From Gemmatimonadota bacterium (GTDB lineage: Bacteria; Gemmatimonadota; Gemmatimonadetes; Longimicrobiales; Gaopeijiaceae), in contig SKVI01000220.1 in NCBI GenBank assembly GCA_007129525.1, positions 1 to 10,665 on the forward strand: a DNA stretch of 10,665 nt, in the 5' to 3' direction. The notes below the pieces were generated by a model. That model was not told where the DNA came from, made no database searches, and was given only the letters and a program-made list of their open reading frames with translations. The position numbers were made by a program, and so were the translations under genes. How positions within the stretch are numbered: position 1 is the first letter of the stretch; each line of letters begins with the position of its first letter. Below, piece by piece: positions 1-7,500 of the stretch.

Positions 1-170
1 CCACGGCGGAGGAAGCGCATCGCCTGGCCTCGGCCATGGGCGAGACGGAGCTGGCGCGGCAGATCGCGGAGCGGCTCGAGTTGTACCGGGAAGGTCGGCC
101 CTACGTGGCACCGGTGGAGCCACCAGAGCCGCTGCTGGAGGGAACTAGCGGGGGCGGTCGTCGGGAATGA
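1..170 (+). CDS. C-terminal fragment of a probable TPR-containing protein (5' end outside window)
   Basis: An open frame enters from the left edge (first full codon at 3) and stops at TGA 168-170, giving 55 residues. Third codon positions are almost all G or C, which supports real coding. The fragment is helical and charged, followed by the motif LYREGRPYV and a proline-rich tail. It aligns without gaps over 28 residues with the end of the heme/copper/TPR protein at 2425-4575, which has LYSDSRPYV at the same place. I count 10 identities, including Arg-Pro-Tyr-Val. I therefore infer the last helix of a TPR protein, perhaps of the same broad family; its N-terminal domains cannot be seen. The gene converges on the cytochrome c gene and overlaps its 3' end by 26 bp. 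Being a real gene is likely; the TPR assignment is moderate. Confidence 0.62.
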   Translation, partial: TAEEAHRLASAMGETELARQIAERLELYREGRPYVAPVEPPEPLLEGTSGGGRRE

Positions 171-855
171 AGCGGTCCTGGCTGGGCATCCGGGCGTTGG
201 GAAGGGTCTCGGCGTTCATCACTTCCTCGGGCCCGATGATCCGATTCCGCCAGAGCAACCACGCGGTCACGGCGTAGACTTCGTCGTCGGTCAGGGAGCC
301 GGGGGCATCATAGGGCATGGTCCGGCGGGTGTAGTCGAACAGGGTGGCCGCATAGGGCCAGTAGTTGCCGATGGTGCGCCGGAGCTCCTGGTCGAGGCTC
401 TCGTGGAAGTCGAAGGCATCGCCGGGATTCCGTCCGACCAGTGGCCAGCCCGCCGGCGTGCCCTCACCTTCGGGACCGTGGCATGCGGCACATCGCGCGC
501 GATAGACCTCCGCACCTTCGTCCACCGTCCCGGACCCCGGCGGGAGCCCCGTGCCGTCGGGCTTTACGTCGATGTCCAGGCGGGAGACCTCCTCGGGCTC
601 GGGGTCCTTACCGTGACCCAGTGGGAAGGTCACGGGCTCGGAGCTCGCGACGTCCAGGGTGTCGGTTTCCAGGGGACTGGTGTGGGTGGTGGAGCCGGCC
701 GCGGCGTGAGCTGGATGGGCCGTGAGGGAGCCATAAGGGGCAGGCGCCGCTTCGGCATCGCACCCCGCCACTGCCGGTACGGCGCCCAGGAGGGCGCAGA
801 ACGCCAGAAGCGTGAGCCTCGTGGTGGGAGGGGAAGGGCGCGGTCGCGGTGTCAT
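145..855 (-). CDS. c-type cytochrome lipoprotein, SoxD/SorB-like subunit of sulfite dehydrogenase
   Basis: This is the likely electron acceptor subunit for the molybdenum enzyme encoded just upstream. Numbering from ATG at 855, the 236-aa product has a hydrophobic signal ending in a VAGC lipobox (Cys32). A long Thr/Pro/Ala-rich linker follows, then one class-I heme c domain with CAACH at 122-126 and a probable distal Met at 180 in TMPYDAP. The segments IGNYWPYA, TDDEVYAVTAWLL and the NAETLP...MP tail are typical of SoxD/SorB-type cytochromes. ATG 855 is chosen because it overlaps the upstream stop as ATGA and has GAGGAG five bases before it; the GTG at 861 would lie at the edge of that ribosome site. 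Lipidation predicts a membrane-anchored periplasmic location. The 3' end overlaps the convergent gene at the left edge by 26 bp. Family assignment is strong; which of SoxD or SorB it resembles more is not decided here. Confidence 0.88.
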   Translation of the reverse strand: MTPRPRPSPPTTRLTLLAFCALLGAVPAVAGCDAEAAPAPYGSLTAHPAHAAAGSTTHTSPLETDTLDVASSEPVTFPLGHGKDPEPEEVSRLDIDVKPDGTGLPPGSGTVDEGAEVYRARCAACHGPEGEGTPAGWPLVGRNPGDAFDFHESLDQELRRTIGNYWPYAATLFDYTRRTMPYDAPGSLTDDEVYAVTAWLLWRNRIIGPEEVMNAETLPNARMPSQDRFIPDDRPR

Positions 856-2183
856 CCCCACTCCTCCGTCCGGAAGACCACCGTGCCATCGGGACGCAGC
901 CGCCAGCCTGTGATGGGATTCAGGTGGTACGGGCCCGAGCCCACGCCCCGGGCCTCCACGAGTTCCCGGACGGTGGGCTGGACGTAGCCGGTCTCATCCA
1001 CGGCGCGACTGAGCACCGTGGCCTCACCTCCGTCCCAGCGCCAGAGGTAGCGAAAGCGGGTATGGGCCTTGGGGAGAACTGGCTCCTGCAGGTCGGCCCG
1101 ATGCCACGTCCCGCCTTCGTCGAAGCTCACCTCCGCGCGCTCGATGCGGCCCCTGCCGCTCCAGGCGATCCCCTGGATCTCGAGCCAGCCGGGCCGCACC
1201 GTGTCGGGATAGGCCGGTGACGTGATGAGGGAGCGGGCGTCGAGGGCGAACATGAACTGGCGGGCTCGGCGATCGTCGAAGACCACCGTGTAGCGGGCCG
1301 TCTCCCAGCGGGTCATGAACGGCTCGTCGCTGAACTTGAGCCGGCGAAGCCACTTGACGTTGGTATTCCCGTCCCATCCGGGCAGGAGAAGGCGTACCGG
1401 GTAGCCGTTCTCGGGCCGGATGGCCTCGCCGTTCTGGGCGTAGGCCACGATGGCGTCGTCCCATGCCTTCTCGACGGGAATGCTGCGGGCCATCTTGGCC
1501 GCATCTCCGCCCTCGGCCAGGAACCAGGTGGCGTCGGGTCGCACACCCACCTCCCTCAGGAGCACCGAAAGGGGGACACCGGTCCACTCGCTCTGACTCG
1601 TGAGGCCGCAGATTCTGTGGGGAGGTGTCTCCTCCGGCATGTTCCGCTGGAAGTTCCCTGAGCACTCCACGAAGCAGAGGCGGGTGACCGACGGAAAGCG
1701 CTTCAGGTCGTCCAGGGAGAACGACCGGGGCCGCTCCACCATCCCGTGGATGAGGAGGGTGTAGGCAGCGGGGTCGATCATGGCGACCCCGCTATGGTGA
1801 CGTTCAAAGTGGAGGTCGGCGGGTGTGACGGTCCCCTTCAGCTCGCCCAGCGGGGTGCCGGATGAGATATCCCACGTCTCGCGGCGCGGCGCCTCGAAGG
1901 GGGAGCGCTGCCCGAGTTCGCTGGCCGGTGGGCCCGGGACGGTGGTGGGATCGGGGGGGACGGTACGCTGTTCCGTGGCCGGCAGCTGCACAGACGGCTC
2001 GGGGTCGTCGCTGGACCAGGGAAGGGGGAAGGAAAGACGGCTCCACGTCCAGGCCAGGAGGGCGACGAATCCCGCCGCCAGCCCGCCCAGCAGCCCTCGG
2101 CGGGAGATCTTCGATCCACCCCGGTCCCCGGAGCCTTGGTCGTCGGGGCGGCTCGTCCCGGGGGCCTCCTCGGCGGACGTCAC
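852..2183 (-). CDS. Tat-exported sulfite dehydrogenase, molybdenum subunit (SoxC/SorA-like)
   Basis: This 443-aa protein belongs to the sulfite oxidase family, which oxidises sulfite (or Sox-bound sulfane intermediates) in the periplasm with a molybdopterin cofactor. Residues 25-47 form a Tat signal: KISRRG with twin arginines 28-29, then a hydrophobic stretch. A Pro/Ser-rich linker covers about 55-110. The molybdopterin-binding domain spans about 115-295, with the Mo-ligating Cys174 in FVECSGN and the family segment YPVRLLLPGWDGNTNVKWL around 261-279. The C-terminal Ig-like dimerisation domain spans about 315-443 (SFDEGGTW near 353). It is followed by the cytochrome gene with a 4-nt ATGA overlap, the usual subunit order. 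The GTG start at 2183 has no good ribosome site of its own. It overlaps the stop of a short upstream ORF as GTGA, so coupled initiation is possible. SoxC is favoured over SorA from the PGWDGN/NVKWLRR region, but other sox genes are not visible. Confidence 0.88.
   Translation of the reverse strand: MTSAEEAPGTSRPDDQGSGDRGGSKISRRGLLGGLAAGFVALLAWTWSRLSFPLPWSSDDPEPSVQLPATEQRTVPPDPTTVPGPPASELGQRSPFEAPRRETWDISSGTPLGELKGTVTPADLHFERHHSGVAMIDPAAYTLLIHGMVERPRSFSLDDLKRFPSVTRLCFVECSGNFQRNMPEETPPHRICGLTSQSEWTGVPLSVLLREVGVRPDATWFLAEGGDAAKMARSIPVEKAWDDAIVAYAQNGEAIRPENGYPVRLLLPGWDGNTNVKWLRRLKFSDEPFMTRWETARYTVVFDDRRARQFMFALDARSLITSPAYPDTVRPGWLEIQGIAWSGRGRIERAEVSFDEGGTWHRADLQEPVLPKAHTRFRYLWRWDGGEATVLSRAVDETGYVQPTVRELVEARGVGSGPYHLNPITGWRLRPDGTVVFRTEEWG
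861..866 (-). promoter_or_regulatory. Ribosome binding site of the cytochrome c gene
   Basis: The minus strand reads GAGGAG, five bases before ATG 855-853, inside the last codons of the molybdenum subunit. With the ATGA overlap (852-855) it decides the cytochrome start and implies translational coupling of the two subunits. Confidence 0.7.
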
Positions 2184-2257
2184 GGCCGTACGGGGTCCCG
2201 ACGTGACGATCTTCGTGAAGGCATCGGGCTGAAAACGCTCCTCATGACCTCGTCCAT
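2180..2257 (-). CDS. Possible 25-aa leader ORF coupled to the sulfite dehydrogenase gene
   Basis: ATG at 2257-2255 has AGGA upstream in ACAGGAAACGTCGG. It opens a 25-codon frame rich in Arg and Ser whose TGA (2182-2180) overlaps the GTG start of the molybdenum-subunit gene as GTGA. That gene lacks an obvious ribosome site, so reading of the short ORF could deliver ribosomes to it. Against a conserved peptide, its third codon positions are much less G/C-biased than neighbouring genes. The act of translation may matter more than the product, or the ORF may be chance. No known peptide was recognised. Confidence 0.3.
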   Translation of the reverse strand: MDEVMRSVFSPMPSRRSSRRDPVRP

Positions 2258-2308
2258 CCGACGTTTCCTGTGCCGGGTTCGCCTGGACTCCCGGCCGAAA
2301 TCTCCGGA

Positions 2309-2338
2309 AATATCACCGGGATCCGGGAGGCCGGTCAA
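2309..2338 (-). promoter_or_regulatory. Candidate promoter of the sulfite dehydrogenase unit
   Basis: On the minus strand TTGACC (2338-2333, 5 of 6 to the sigma-70-type -35) lies 18 bases from GATATT (2314-2309, 4 of 6 to the -10). This is an unusually AT-rich spot for this genome. Transcription would start near 2303, leaving a leader of about 120 nt before GTG 2183 that contains the short ORF. It is predicted from sequence only. Confidence 0.4.
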
Positions 2339-2344
2339 GGTGGA

Positions 2345-2361
2345 CGGGAAGGCGCTTCCCG
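2345..2361 (-). terminator. Perfect 7-bp hairpin between operons
   Basis: CGGGAAG (2345-2351) and CTTCCCG (2355-2361) are an exact inverted repeat around a 3-nt loop GCG. It lies 64 nt downstream of the stop of the heme/copper/TPR gene and just upstream of the candidate sulfite dehydrogenase promoter. There is no T-tract, so it may be a Rho-independent terminator only in the loose high-GC sense, an RNA-stabilising stem, or an operator-like site. Confidence 0.35.
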
Positions 2362-2381
2362 GCTCCGGTGGAGGTTCCGGA

Positions 2382-2401
2382 GGGGGCGAGGAAGCGCCCC
2401 C
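2382..2401 (-). terminator. Strong GC hairpin, candidate terminator of the peptidase-TPR unit
   Basis: GGGGGCG (2382-2388) and CGCCCCC (2395-2401) form an all-GC 7-bp stem with a 6-nt loop. It lies 23 nt beyond the stop codon at 2425, where a terminator for the minus-strand unit would be expected. No run of T follows on the minus strand, so termination strength is uncertain. Confidence 0.42.
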
Positions 2402-2424
2402 GGGACCCCAGCTCGACAAGGACC

Positions 2425-4575
2425 TCATCGGCGCTGCACGTAGGGGCGGCTGTCCGAATAGAGAGCCCTGCGATGCTCCATCTCCGGGATCCGATTGTCC
2501 TCTCCCCGGTCCCGTGCTACTTCGATTCCCCGGGTCACCAGGGCCACGGCCTCCTGGAACTCGCCCGCTGCAGCGTGAGCGGCGGCGAGGGCGTCGAGGA
2601 TCGCCGGATGCGGCCCGGCGGCATCTCGGATCTGCGCCGCCAGCTCCACCGCCAGCGCCGGTCGTCGGACCTCGGGGGCGGGATCGGTGGCGAGGAGCCA
2701 TGCCACGGAAAGGGCGGCCTGCAGGTCGCCTCCGGACCGGGACAGGCCGTCGTTCAATGCCTGGATGCCCTCCTCCGCCCGGCCCATGGACACGAGGGTG
2801 AGAGCCAGGTTGAAGTGGGGTACCGCCTCAGCGGAATCGAGTCGGATCGCCTGCCGCAGTCGGGCTTCGGCGACCTCCAGTCGATCGGCCTCCCGGAAGA
2901 TGACCCCCAGTCTGTTCAGGGTCTCCACGTGAGTGGAGTCGAGTTCGACGGCTCGCTCGAGGGCGGCTGCGGCGCCTTCCGTGTCGCCCAGCTCGGCCCG
3001 GAGCCTCCCCACATCCCGGAGGGCCGCCACGTTCCGCGAAAGGGCTTCGACGGCAGCCTCGTACTCCCCGAGGGCCGCGGCCCGATCGCCGCGTTCCTCC
3101 AGGACCTGCCCGAGCCGCCGGTATGCCACGGAGAGCCCGGGCCGGTGCTCGGTGGCGAGCCGATAGTGCCGTTCGGCCACTTCGAGGTCGCCAGCCTGTT
3201 GGGCGACGAAGCCCAGGCCGTGATGGGCCTCGGCGTCGGTGGAGTCGATGGACAGAAGGAACTCCCATCCCTCGATCCGGTCCGCCAGCCCCTTGCGGGC
3301 CACGGCACCGGCGAGCCGGTCGAAATCGCCTTCGTCCCGGGTGATGACCTGGAGCCAGAGCTCCGCCATCTCCTCCGCGGAGGAAGGGCCGTAGAAGACC
3401 CGCTCCGGCGGGTCGTGGGGGTTGCGTGGATTGTTCGCCGTGTTGTCGTAGGTGTAGCGGATGCGCAGGACCGTTCCGGCGGGCAGCGGCACGGGGTCGG
3501 CGAACCGGTAGGCGTCCTGCCAGTCGAAATCCCAGCGGGGGATCTCCAGGAGGAGGATGTCGTCGTCCCGGGGAGGCTCGGCCCAGATCCTCATCTCCCG
3601 GGCCAGGAAATGCGCGTGCGGGTAGGCGCCCACGGCGTCCACGCCCACCGGGAGCTCGAAGGTGTCTTCGATTACGTACTCGGGCTCGCCGGGGGGAATG
3701 TCGAGGGTCTGACTCCCGAGGCGGATCATCATGGGCTGCAGCGTCGGCTCCCGGTCGGTAAAGTAGAGGCCCACCCGGGCCGTCACCTCCTCCTGGCGTC
3801 CCATGGGCATGAGGTGGAGCTGGAGAACGAAGTCGGTGCCCGGCTCCACCCGCCAGGCGGTCCCCCGGGGAAAGGGAGCAGGGCTCCGCCCCGGCGTCCA
3901 CCCCATGAAGAGGTCGCCCGGCGGATGGGCTTCAGAGATGGAGAACATCTCGTCGAAGCCTGGCGCCGTATCAGCCTCGGCGGCGAGCCGGGATGCGGCG
4001 GTCTGGTCGACCCGCATCGTGGCGTGGTGGGTCACGTGGGGTGCGCTGGGACGAAGCTCCACCGCCCGGGCCCATCGGGGTCGATCCACGGGAATCGGCA
4101 TGACGAAATTCCGGTAGAGATCCGGGCCCTCGGCGGGGACGGTGAAGGGATCCTCCACCTGGAGGACCAGGTCGGGCTCTCCCAGAATCCAGCCGGCAGG
4201 CCACTCCGGTGGGGACGGCTCGTGGTCCGGATCGCCCCGGGGCGCTCCCGCCTCCGCCCAGCGGACGAGGATCCGTTTCTCGGCCTCGCTGAGCTCTCGG
4301 GCCCCCTCGAGGGAGACGCCCGATGAAGAGGGGAGCCACGGTGGCATGCGTCCATTCGCAACCATCTCGGCCAGGAGAGAGGCCCGGGGGGCCGCATCGT
4401 CGTACGTGAGAAGGGGAACGGGCCCGGGTCCCTCCGGCCGATGACACGAGGCGCAGTTCTGATGGAGGATCTCCGCGACCTCCCCGCTGTACGTGGGGCG
4501 ATCGGGGACATCGGAGCCGCAACCGACGAGCCCGACCGTGACTGCCAGCGTCGCCGAGAGGCGGCCAGGGGTCAC
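2425..4575 (-). CDS. Lipoprotein with heme c, copper monooxygenase-like and TPR domains
   Basis: This is a 716-aa predicted periplasmic redox lipoprotein of unknown substrate. It starts at GTG 4575, which overlaps the peptidase stop as GTGA; residues upstream of this look non-coding and the signal begins here. A short signal ends in LVGC (Cys19). A heme c motif CASCH lies at 41-45 with a probable distal Met77 in GRMPPW. About 125-415 resembles the two-domain PHM/PNGase-F-like fold of copper type II monooxygenases. Candidate copper ligands are His183-His184 (HVTHHATMR), His254 (LQLHLMP), His320 and His322 (PHAHF) and Met403 (EEMAEL), matching the order His-His, His, His-X-His, Met known from peptidylglycine monooxygenase. 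From about 442 to 690 there are five or more TPRs, ending LYSDSRPYVQRR. The domain order is seen in other environmental bacterial proteins of unknown role. It is probably cotranscribed with the M14 peptidase. Monooxygenase activity is an inference from ligand order. Confidence 0.83.
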   Translation of the reverse strand: MTPGRLSATLAVTVGLVGCGSDVPDRPTYSGEVAEILHQNCASCHRPEGPGPVPLLTYDDAAPRASLLAEMVANGRMPPWLPSSSGVSLEGARELSEAEKRILVRWAEAGAPRGDPDHEPSPPEWPAGWILGEPDLVLQVEDPFTVPAEGPDLYRNFVMPIPVDRPRWARAVELRPSAPHVTHHATMRVDQTAASRLAAEADTAPGFDEMFSISEAHPPGDLFMGWTPGRSPAPFPRGTAWRVEPGTDFVLQLHLMPMGRQEEVTARVGLYFTDREPTLQPMMIRLGSQTLDIPPGEPEYVIEDTFELPVGVDAVGAYPHAHFLAREMRIWAEPPRDDDILLLEIPRWDFDWQDAYRFADPVPLPAGTVLRIRYTYDNTANNPRNPHDPPERVFYGPSSAEEMAELWLQVITRDEGDFDRLAGAVARKGLADRIEGWEFLLSIDSTDAEAHHGLGFVAQQAGDLEVAERHYRLATEHRPGLSVAYRRLGQVLEERGDRAAALGEYEAAVEALSRNVAALRDVGRLRAELGDTEGAAAALERAVELDSTHVETLNRLGVIFREADRLEVAEARLRQAIRLDSAEAVPHFNLALTLVSMGRAEEGIQALNDGLSRSGGDLQAALSVAWLLATDPAPEVRRPALAVELAAQIRDAAGPHPAILDALAAAHAAAGEFQEAVALVTRGIEVARDRGEDNRIPEMEHRRALYSDSRPYVQRR

Positions 4576-7500
4576 GGCGGCCCGTCCCGGAAGTGCGGAT
4601 CCACTCGGCGGAGGGGCACGTCCGGGATCTCCCGGACCCGGTGCACCTCCAGGTATCGATCCGGCCTGGCCTGGCTCAGGAACTGGCCGGTGATGGCGAA
4701 GGAGTTCTCGTCCTCGGGCTCCATCAAGTGGAAGACGAGGCCCGCCGCAGGCTGGCTCGCACGGACGAAGTAGGCCCCGGCCGGGATCTCCACGGACCGT
4801 GACTCCAGCGTGGTCTCGAACGTCTGGGGGACGTACCCCTCGTAGACGGAAGACGAAAGGGCCAGAGAGCCCACCTGGAAGCTCTCCACCGGCCACGAGG
4901 CGTCCCGAAGCACCTCCTCCACCTGCAAGCCGTGGGTCAGGAGGTGGCGGACCAGGTCCCCCCGGTGGCGCTCGATGAGGTATCCCACGGGCCGGGTGCG
5001 ACCGAGGGTGACTCGGGAGCTGTCGTAGACGGGCACCTCCACCGTCACGGTCTCACCGGTGAACTCGGTGCCCGTGTCCGTCTCGCGGACTTCGGCGACC
5101 CGGTACTCCACGGTGCGGCTCGGCACCGGCTCGCGGCGAATGGCAATGGAGTCGGCGGGGTCCCAGCGGAGGCCACGCTCGGCCATTTCCCCGCGTCCGT
5201 CGCGGAAGGCGGTCGTGACCCGCTCCGCCTCCTCCGCCATGCGTTCGGCCAGGGCCCTCATGGCCACGTGCTGGCGGTTGGCCCGGTCCTGGATGTTCAC
5301 CCGGGCATCCCGCTCCCTGAGGCTCTCGAAGAGGATCGTCGCCATTCCCAGCCCTCCGGCGTAGTCGTTCATCGTCCGGCCGTACACGGGCACGTGGATG
5401 CCGGTCTCCGGCTCCTGGACGATCCGGTTCAGTCCGCCTGGAGTGTGATAGATGATGTGGCTGTATCCGGCGTCTTCCAGGGCCTCCACGATTCCCGGGA
5501 CGAGGCTCTCGGCGGCCAGGTCCACCGGCGCCCTGGGGCCGTGGGGATTCGTGGGATGCCAGGTGTAGAAATCATACACGCGGGGCGGGCCGCCCAGCTC
5601 ATGGGCATCCACGGCCACGTGAGGACGCCAGGGAGCGAAGACCTCCTCCACTACCACCCGGGTCTCGGGGTTGTCCAGGCGGAGCCAGTCGCGGTTGAGA
5701 TTGTATCCGGCCACGTTGGACCGAATCCCCCAGGTCCCCGCTTCGCCCCCGTCGGGGTTGAGCTGGGGAACGAAGAGAAAGACGACCTCGTCCAGGAGGT
5801 AGTCCAGGGGGCCCTCCACCAGGTCCCGGACGAAGAGCTGAACCGCTTCCTTGCCGGCGGGCTCGTCTCCGTGAACGGAGGCACCGATGAAGAGGATGGG
5901 CTTGCCCGAGGCATGGGCCTCCCACGGCGTTCGGACTGCGGGCCGGGAGAAGGTGGCCAGGTGCATGGGGCGGCCCTCCCGGGTGCGGCCGATCTCCGTC
6001 ATCCAGCCGTAGGGCGTGCGGGCCGTCATGTGCCGCATGAACCCCACGACCTCTTCGGCGGGAGTCAGCGCACGCCAGCCGAGCCGCTCTGCGTACGTTC
6101 GCAGGGAGGCGTCGAGAGCCGGCACGACCTCGGGCGTGGGCGTGGCCATCTTCCAGACCGGGGCATTGTGTCGATCCGTTCGGGTGACCACCTCTGTAGG
6201 CACGGACGGCAGCTCCCGGAGTCGGTGGATGGAGAGGACGGTGCCGTCGCGTTCCTCGGTGGCGAGCCAGCCCATGGAGACCAGGGAATTCACGTCCTCG
6301 GGCTCCATGAGATGGAAGAGGATCCTTGCGTTGGGCTGGTCGGCCCGGACCACGAAGGACCCTGCCCGGGCGTCCAGCTCGGTTTCCCTGGTCGTGGTCC
6401 AGAGCTCTCGCTCCACGTATCCCTCGTAGGGCTGGCTTCCCCGGGAGAGGGAATCCACCTCGAAGCTCTCCGCGGCGAGACGAGTGTCCTCCTCCAGGCG
6501 ATGCACCTGAAGTCCGTGTCGCGCCAGGTGGCGAGCCAGCTCCACTCGGTGGGGCTCGATGAGGTACCCCACCGGCCGGACCCGGCCCAGCTCCACCACC
6601 GCGCTGTCCAGGATGGGAACCCTGAGCTCGACGACCTCGTCCTCCCACTGCATCCGGTAGTCCTCTTCGCGGCTGGGGACTTCCTGAAGACGCACGGCGA
6701 TGGAGTCCGCGGGATCCCATCGGGCCCCCCGCTCCACCAGCTCCTGGCGCTCCGCTTCCACGGTGTCGAGCACCTTCTGCCGGTTCTCCGCCACGTACTC
6801 CGCCAGGGCGGTCATGGCCACGTGATGTCGGCGGGTACGGTCCTCGAGCCCCACACGGGCGTCCCGGGGACGAACGCTCTCATAGAGGAGCGTGACGGCG
6901 GCGTGGGCACCGCCGTATGAGGAAAGGGCCCGGGCGCCGTACGTACCGGCGGAGACGCCGATGGAGGGGTCGTCCACGAGTCCCGAGGGCACCCGGTGGT
7001 AGGGGAAGTGGTCGAAGCCGGCTTCCTCCAGCGCGTCCACGATGGCCGGCACCACTTCGGTTCGGGTGAGCTGGAAGTTGTGATCCGCTCCGGTGAAGTC
7101 CCGGGGGAAACTGGTGTAGAAATCGTAGATGCGCGGGGGGCCGACGAGCTCGTGCGCATCCACGACGACGTGCGGACTCCATGCCGCCACGATCCGCTCC
7201 ACGAAGGCGCGGGTCTCGGGATTCTCCAGACGGAGGTAGTCCCGGTTCACGTTCATGCCGCGTTGGTTCGAACGGCTTCCCCAGTCTCCCGATTCGGCGC
7301 CGTCCGGGTTGAGCTGCGGCGAGAAGACGAAGATCACATTGTCGAGGAGGGGTGCCAGGGGCCCCACGGCCAGGTCCCGAGCAAAGAGCATCAACGCTTC
7401 CTTTCCGGCCGGCTCGTCCCCGTGCACCTGGGCGTTGATGAGGACCACGGCCTTCCCCGACCCGTGGGCCTCCCATGGATCCGCCACCGCCGGGCGGGCG

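Noticed and set aside
856..861. GTG at 861 as start of the cytochrome c gene.
   Set aside because: It abuts the GAGGAG ribosome site, while ATG 855 has proper spacing and the ATGA overlap.
2368..4326. A 652-codon open frame on the plus strand opposite the heme/copper/TPR gene.
   Set aside because: It is an antisense shadow of a GC-rich gene: it has no recognisable domain and is rich in Gly/Arg/Pro/His, while the minus strand has clear heme, copper and TPR motifs.
4576..4896. Upstream extension of the heme/copper/TPR frame to 4896.
   Set aside because: The extra 107 residues are low-complexity Gly/Pro/Arg inside the M14 gene and precede a normal lipoprotein signal that begins at GTG 4575.
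4932..6920. A 662-codon open frame on the plus strand opposite the M14 peptidase.
   Set aside because: It is an antisense shadow; the minus strand carries two full sets of zinc-peptidase motifs, and the plus-strand product resembles no family.
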